Assembly: GCA_946615785.1 (NCBI GenBank) | Contig: CAMOIA010000027.1 | Coordinates: forward strand, 1-10,292 | DNA from: an uncultured Clostridia bacterium | GTDB taxonomy: Bacteria; Bacillota; Clostridia; Christensenellales; Aristaeellaceae | DNA: 10,292 nucleotides | Direction of reading: 5' to 3' | Part shown: positions 6,654-10,292 of the stretch, piece after piece | Layout: each line of letters begins with the position of its first letter | How positions within the stretch are numbered: the stretch's first letter is position 1 | Notes under the pieces: generated by a model | The model's input: only the letters and a program-made list of their open reading frames with translations | Told to the model about the DNA's origin: nothing | Databases searched by the model: none | Made by a program: the position numbers and the translations under genes

Positions 6654-7892
6654 TCAGCGGAAGGTCACATTCTCCGTACGCACCCATCCCTGCAGGCCCA
6701 GGTCTGCCAGCTCGACACAGTACCAGTCGCCGGTATCGTTGGCGCCGACCACCACGACGGGGGTGCCGATGGTGTAATAGTCGATCAGGTAGGTGTTCAG
6801 GCTGGGGCCGGTCCACACGGTGATCTTGTTGGTGCCGCTGGTCAGGCCTTCGTAGCTGAGCACCGCGGCCTGGCTTTCGGTCTGCGCGTCCGTGAAGGAA
6901 AGGAGTCCTGTCGCGAGGTAACCGATGCGGCCTTCATAGTACACGCGGGTGTAGTTTTCGCTGTTGCTGGGCTCAAGCACGGCCACAACGGCGCCTGCGG
7001 GCACGTTGGCAAGGCGCGGCGCCTGGGCGTTGCCGGCGTTGCGCAGCCATGCGCTGCTCATCAGGATGTTGCTCACCACGGCGATGCGCGCGTCGCTCTG
7101 CGCGGAGGTGGACCAGGCGATGTCGCGGGTGGCGATGGAATAGGCGCTGTTGCCGATGGCGATCACGGAAGTGACGGTGCCGAGGGTCACAAGGTGCGCC
7201 GTGCCCTGGGTGACGCCGTTCTGGCTGTAGGTCACCTGCAGATAGCTGGTGTCAGCCTTGGGGGTCGGGGCGGGGCCGACGGCGGTCATATTGTCGGAAA
7301 CCTGGGTCATCACCGGCGCGGGCGCCGCGGTGGGCTGCGCGATGGGGAGGGGAATTTCGGTCGATTCGACGGTCACAGGGGCCGCAGTGGCGATGGGCTC
7401 GGGCGTGGCTGCCGCCGCGACGGGCTGGGGCGCTGTTTCGGCCGTGCCGCCGTTCATCACCGCAAGCACGCTCTGGATCTGCTCCTCGTTGTAATACCAC
7501 TCCATATATTTGCGGACGGCCTCGGCGTCGCCCCAGGTGGTCTCGGGCAGGCTGTAGGTGCGGCCGTCTTCCGCGGTCACGTTTTTCACGGCCCAGGCAT
7601 AATCGTCCGAATTGATCCAGGCATAGGCGGTTTCGCCGTTGTCGTAATAGCTGATCTGACGCTTGCCGTCGGTGTCGGCGCTCACCACGATGATGTAGCT
7701 CCCCGCGGGGATGGTGCCTTTGGCGGTGAACACGTTTTCCGCGCCGTTGGTTTCGCGGTCATAGAGCGTGGTTTCCGTGGTTGTCTTGAAGCGGCAGTTG
7801 TTGTTCCACTCGCTCTCTGTAACGGCCATGGCCTGGAAGGGGGCGATGAGCATCAGAGCTGTCAGCACGAGGGCCAGCACTTTTTTCAGCAT
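6654..7892 (-). CDS. Secreted SH3b-domain protein with a Pro/Ala-rich linker (412 aa)
   Basis: This is an exported, probably wall-associated protein. Residues 1-23 are a signal peptide (MLKK start, cleavage after AMA). A beta-rich N-terminal part (about 30-105) ends in an SH3-like AYAWINSDDY. A short charged, helical stretch (about 118-147) leads to a Pro/Ala/Thr-rich linker (150-212). Residues 215-272 form a beta-rich segment I do not recognise, with LVTLGTVTSV and IATRDIAWS. Two SH3b units close the protein: about 275-333 (ending GYLATGLLSF) and 350-412 (ITVWTGPSLNTYL to GWVRTENV). There is no catalytic domain or membrane anchor. The start has TAAGGAG at 8-nt spacing. The gene has its own promoter (7961-7989) and a strong terminator right behind it, so it is probably transcribed mainly alone. 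It is related in style to the 791-aa protein but has fewer SH3b units. Secretion and SH3b content are well supported; wall binding is inferred. Confidence 0.87.
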   Translation of the reverse strand: MLKKVLALVLTALMLIAPFQAMAVTESEWNNNCRFKTTTETTLYDRETNGAENVFTAKGTIPAGSYIIVVSADTDGKRQISYYDNGETAYAWINSDDYAWAVKNVTAEDGRTYSLPETTWGDAEAVRKYMEWYYNEEQIQSVLAVMNGGTAETAPQPVAAAATPEPIATAAPVTVESTEIPLPIAQPTAAPAPVMTQVSDNMTAVGPAPTPKADTSYLQVTYSQNGVTQGTAHLVTLGTVTSVIAIGNSAYSIATRDIAWSTSAQSDARIAVVSNILMSSAWLRNAGNAQAPRLANVPAGAVVAVLEPSNSENYTRVYYEGRIGYLATGLLSFTDAQTESQAAVLSYEGLTSGTNKITVWTGPSLNTYLIDYYTIGTPVVVVGANDTGDWYCVELADLGLQGWVRTENVTFR

Positions 7893-7960
7893 GTCATTCT
7901 CTCCTTACTCTTCGGGTATAGGCGGAGCGCGCCGCTTTCCCCGCTTCATTTCATATGTAT

Positions 7961-7989
7961 ATATTAGCTTTTTGCAGGCAAATTGTAAA
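7961..7989 (-). promoter_or_regulatory. Sigma-A promoter of the 412-aa SH3b gene
   Basis: The -35 box TTTACA (7984-7989) matches consensus at five of six positions and lies 17 nt from the -10 box TAATAT (7961-7966). The sequence just upstream of the -35 box is AT-rich with a T-run on the minus strand, like an UP element. The transcript would start near 7954 with a leader of about 60 nt ending in a good ribosome binding site. Confidence 0.7.
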
Positions 7990-8040
7990 GTGGAAAAAAC
8001 AAATAATCAGGGGCAAAGGCATGCGGCGGCATCCTTTGAA

Positions 8041-8091
8041 AGCGCGAAAACGGAATGCGGTCGGGCGGATTCCCCCGGTATCCTCATTCCG
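8041..8091 (-). terminator. Candidate weak terminator of ligA, overlapping its stop codon
   Basis: The arms cggaatgcgg (8051-8060) and cctcattccg (8082-8091) pair with one mismatch around a loop of about 21 nt. On the minus strand the stem is followed by TTTTCGCG (8043-8050). The long loop and short T-run make it weak as an intrinsic terminator, and the upstream arm contains the ligA stop codon. No better terminator is visible in the 8007-8083 gap. Confidence 0.35.
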
Positions 8092-10060
8092 CCCCGTACC
8101 GGGCCGTGAATTCTTCCTCCGTCAGGATCGGAATGTTCAGCTCCTTGGCTTTTTTGTTTTTTGCGGATGTGGAGGCGGGGTTGTTGTTGATCAGGAAATC
8201 GGTGGCCTTGCTCACCGCGCCCGTCACCTTGCCGCCCTCGCTTTCGATGTACTGCTTGAGCGCGTTGCGGTTGGCGAAAATGTGCACGTCCCCCGTGACG
8301 ACGAACGTAAGGCCCGCGCATTTCTGCCCGGCGGCTTCGTTTTGTTCTTCCACCGTCACCTGCTCCATCAGGCGGCTGAAAGCTTCGGCGTTTTCGGCAC
8401 TTTGGAACCAGCGCACAAAGGACGCTGATTTCTCCGGCCCGATGCCGTCCGCGTCTGAAAAGATTTCGGGGTCGTCTGTTTCCTTTGCCATGCGCACAAG
8501 GTCCGCAAGCGGCCAGGTGCGAAGGAGGCGCCTTGCAACGTCCTGCCCGCAGAGGGGAATGCCAAGGGCGTAGAGGAGGCGCGGCGCGGTGACGTGCCTT
8601 GCGTTTTCCACGGCGGCGAGCAGATTGGATACGGATTTTTCGCCGAACCCGTCCAGCGCTTTCATCTCGGTTTCGTGGGCTTTCAGGGTGAAAAAATCCG
8701 CGTACTCCCGGACCCAGCCGAGGTTGATCAGCAGGGCAACCGTCTGTGCGGAGAGCCCGTCGATGTTTACGCCTTCTCTGGATACAAAGCGCGTGAACAC
8801 GCGCACGCGCTTGGCGGGGCAGTGATCGTTCAGGCAGCGCAGGGTGCGGGTGCCGCCGGGCGCGCTTTCACGGATCTCGGTTTTTTCTCCGCAGACGGGA
8901 CACCTGTCCGGAATGTCAAGATTCCCGACGGTTTCCTCGACCCTGACGACCTTCGGGATGATTTTGTTGGCCTTGATGACGGACAGCCGTGTGCCCTTCC
9001 CGCCGATGCCCAGGCGTTCGCATTCGCTGATGTTGCAAAGCGAGGCGCGCTTTACCGTGGTACCCTCAAGCTCTACCGGCGAAAACACCGCGACCGGGGT
9101 GATGGAGCCCGCCGCGCAGGACCATTCGATGCGCTCGAGCGCCGTTTCGGCTGATTCGTCCTGCCATTTGAAGGCAAGCCCCGCGCGGTTGGCGTGGTGG
9201 CCCGTCACGCTTCCGGTGGACGCGTACACAGTATCGGCGTAAGTGATGACAAGGCCGTCCACGGGCCAGGGGTTTTCCCCGTCCGTAACGCGCCTTGTCC
9301 AGGCGTCGATCACGCTTTGCACGTGCGCCTCGTCCGGCGTGTCCACGCGCTCGCGTTCCACGGGCTCAAAGCCGAGGGAGGCGAGGTAATCCATCCTGTC
9401 GCCGAAATCGGGCAGGTCCCGTTCCGTGGAGACCAGGGTGAAGGGTACCCAGCGGATGCGCCGCCGGCGCACCTCGGACACGTCCTTTAAGGTGAGGCTG
9501 CCGCTTGCAAGGTTGCGCGGGTTTGCGTATTCCTCGCCGGATTCGGAAAGGAAGGCTTCAAAATCCGCCCAGCTGATCACGGCCTCGCCGCGCACCACCA
9601 GGTGTCCCGTGTCGCCGATGGTTTCCGGAATGCCCCGGATGGCGGGGGCCAGGTGGGTGATGACGGTGCCGACGTGACCGTTTCCGCGGGTCACGACGCG
9701 ACTGAGCCGCCCGCCGTCGTAGGTTGCGACCAGGGTGAGCCCGTCCAGCTTCCAGCTGACGTAAATCGGCAGGCCCTGGGCAAAGCGCACGAGGTCCCCG
9801 GGCAGCTTGGTCTTTGCGAGCGAAAGCATGGGCGTTTCGTGCGCCTCTTTGCGGCCCGCGAGCGGCTCCTCCGAAACGCGGGCGGTGGGGCTTTCCGGCA
9901 GCACGACGCCCGTTTCCGTCTCCAGGCGCCTGAGTGCGTCAAAGAGGGCGTCCCACTCGAAATCGGTCATGATTTCGCTTTTGCCGGAATAATAAGCGGC
10001 GGAGGCTTCGTTCAGCCTCGCCGCCATGGTCTGCATCTGGGTGATTTTCTCCTGATCCAT
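8084..10060 (-). CDS. ligA: NAD-dependent DNA ligase LigA, divergent clostridial type (658 aa)
   Basis: LigA seals nicks in duplex DNA using NAD+. All domains are present. Ia (about 1-70) ends in ESPTARV, and PMLSL begins the adenylation domain, which carries the AMP-accepting lysine K104 (SWKLDG), TRGNG (124-128), RGEA (157-160), NPRN (180-183) and VDGLVI (267-272). The OB fold (about 317-375) holds GSITPVAVF and IIPKV. A four-cysteine zinc finger (C387, C390, C409, C414), helix-hairpin-helix repeats (about 430-565) and a BRCT domain (580-658) follow. Total length is normal. Several usually fixed residues differ: the NMN-site H and Y in Ia are Y24 and W36, RATLHN is RASLCN, RGDG is RGNG, and the motif IV lysine is T273. 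Similar changes, and the BRCT ending LINNxxxSxSxKNKKAKEL, occur as far as I recall in a clostridial LigA variant. It may be a second ligase besides a canonical one elsewhere. The start has GGAGG at 7-nt spacing, 17 nt behind the DUF1667 gene. Confidence 0.92.
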   Translation of the reverse strand: MDQEKITQMQTMAARLNEASAAYYSGKSEIMTDFEWDALFDALRRLETETGVVLPESPTARVSEEPLAGRKEAHETPMLSLAKTKLPGDLVRFAQGLPIYVSWKLDGLTLVATYDGGRLSRVVTRGNGHVGTVITHLAPAIRGIPETIGDTGHLVVRGEAVISWADFEAFLSESGEEYANPRNLASGSLTLKDVSEVRRRRIRWVPFTLVSTERDLPDFGDRMDYLASLGFEPVERERVDTPDEAHVQSVIDAWTRRVTDGENPWPVDGLVITYADTVYASTGSVTGHHANRAGLAFKWQDESAETALERIEWSCAAGSITPVAVFSPVELEGTTVKRASLCNISECERLGIGGKGTRLSVIKANKIIPKVVRVEETVGNLDIPDRCPVCGEKTEIRESAPGGTRTLRCLNDHCPAKRVRVFTRFVSREGVNIDGLSAQTVALLINLGWVREYADFFTLKAHETEMKALDGFGEKSVSNLLAAVENARHVTAPRLLYALGIPLCGQDVARRLLRTWPLADLVRMAKETDDPEIFSDADGIGPEKSASFVRWFQSAENAEAFSRLMEQVTVEEQNEAAGQKCAGLTFVVTGDVHIFANRNALKQYIESEGGKVTGAVSKATDFLINNNPASTSAKNKKAKELNIPILTEEEFTARYGAE

Positions 10061-10077
10061 GCTGCTTCCTCCGGCGC

Positions 10078-10292
10078 TCAGTTTGCCTTCGCCATCGATC
10101 TTGACGCCACCAGGTCCGCTCCGGTGCCAAGGAGGTCCCGGATGATCACGTCGCCCATCTGAATGGGCGCTTTCACCGTGACGCTTCTGACCGTCTCCAT
10201 CGCCTGCATCACCATGTCCAGGGGGATTTCCTTATCGGTGATTACGGGGAGCACGGGGTGGGTGCTTCCCGTGATCTTCACGGTGGAGGTCA
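10078..10292 (-). CDS. DUF1667 family protein, C-terminal part (gene cut by the window edge)
   Basis: About 70 C-terminal residues are visible and the reading frame stays open to the right edge, so the start lies outside. They match the end of DUF1667 proteins: a hydrophobic HPVLPVIT strand, KEIPLDMVMQAME, V-V-APIQMGDVIIRDLLGTG, and a final ADLVASRSM. DUF1667 proteins are small (about 120 aa), usually with N-terminal CxxCP-type cysteines, and are often encoded beside FAD-dependent glycerol-3-phosphate dehydrogenase-like oxidoreductases. Their function is not established. A GTG at 10279-10281 could look like a start, but the frame continues with TST residues that fit the family, so it is internal. 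The ligA gene starts 17 nt downstream, suggesting co-transcription. Confidence 0.85.
   Translation of the reverse strand, partial: TSTVKITGSTHPVLPVITDKEIPLDMVMQAMETVRSVTVKAPIQMGDVIIRDLLGTGADLVASRSMAKAN

Noticed and set aside
6426..7967. A 513-residue open frame on the plus strand, opposite the 412-aa SH3b gene
   Set aside because: Its translation is rich in Gly, His, Ala and Arg with no domain, and it lies opposite genes with signal peptides and known folds. It is a product of high GC at codon position 3.
7893..8083. Possible riboswitch or small RNA in the gap upstream of the 412-aa gene
   Set aside because: The predicted leader is only about 60 nt with weak pairing and no known aptamer motif; a promoter and a weak ligA terminator account for the gap.
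10279..10281. GTG as the start of a small 67-aa gene
   Set aside because: The frame stays open beyond it to the window edge and the residues fit the interior of DUF1667, so this is the tail of a longer gene.

Overview
The window looks like chromosomal DNA from a GC-rich, gut-type member of the Clostridia (Bacillota), perhaps near the Christensenellales or Oscillospirales. The reasons are strong AAGGAGG-type ribosome binding sites, secreted SH3b proteins with Pro/Thr/Ala-rich linkers, a GH31 alpha-glucosidase very like the Blautia obeum enzyme, a clostridial-type variant of NAD-dependent DNA ligase, and a DUF1667 protein. The taxonomic guess is inference; no rRNA or other marker is present. 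All seven genes lie on the minus strand, so transcription runs from high to low coordinates. Coding density is high and no gene-free stretch exceeds 300 bases. I see no mobile element, CRISPR array, tRNA or rRNA.

In the order of transcription: (1) positions 10292-8084 hold the 3' end of a DUF1667 gene that runs off the right edge, followed 17 nt later by a complete but divergent ligA. (2) The 191-nt gap 7893-8083 holds a weak candidate ligA terminator and a good sigma-A promoter (TTTACA-17-TAATAT). This promoter drives a 412-aa secreted SH3b protein, which ends at a textbook intrinsic terminator with a UUCG loop (6612-6641). (3) Positions 6594-2548 hold a tight three-gene unit: a DapL-like PLP aminotransferase, a secreted NlpC/P60-type protein 2 nt later, and a cytoplasmic GH31 alpha-glucosidase 22 nt after that. 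(4) The 150-nt gap 2398-2547 holds two tandem promoters (TTGACA-17-TACAAT, and an extended -10 TATAAT promoter). They lead into a second secreted SH3b protein of 791 aa with about seven SH3-like units, which ends 22 bases from the left edge.

The theme of the left two thirds is cell-envelope biology. Two exported multi-SH3b proteins without an enzymatic domain flank an operon that encodes a small secreted NlpC/P60-like enzyme without an SH3 domain. One possible reading is that peptidoglycan-binding and peptidoglycan-cutting activities are split between separate polypeptides. The aminotransferase resembles LL-diaminopimelate aminotransferases, which could link the operon to the DAP in peptidoglycan, but the cytoplasmic alpha-glucosidase does not fit a simple wall story. 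I did not find a clearly new defence or mobile system. The points most worth checking are the divergent ligase active site, the terminator that abuts the aminotransferase ribosome binding site, the unassigned beta-rich central region of the 412-aa protein, and the double promoter with its inverted repeat.
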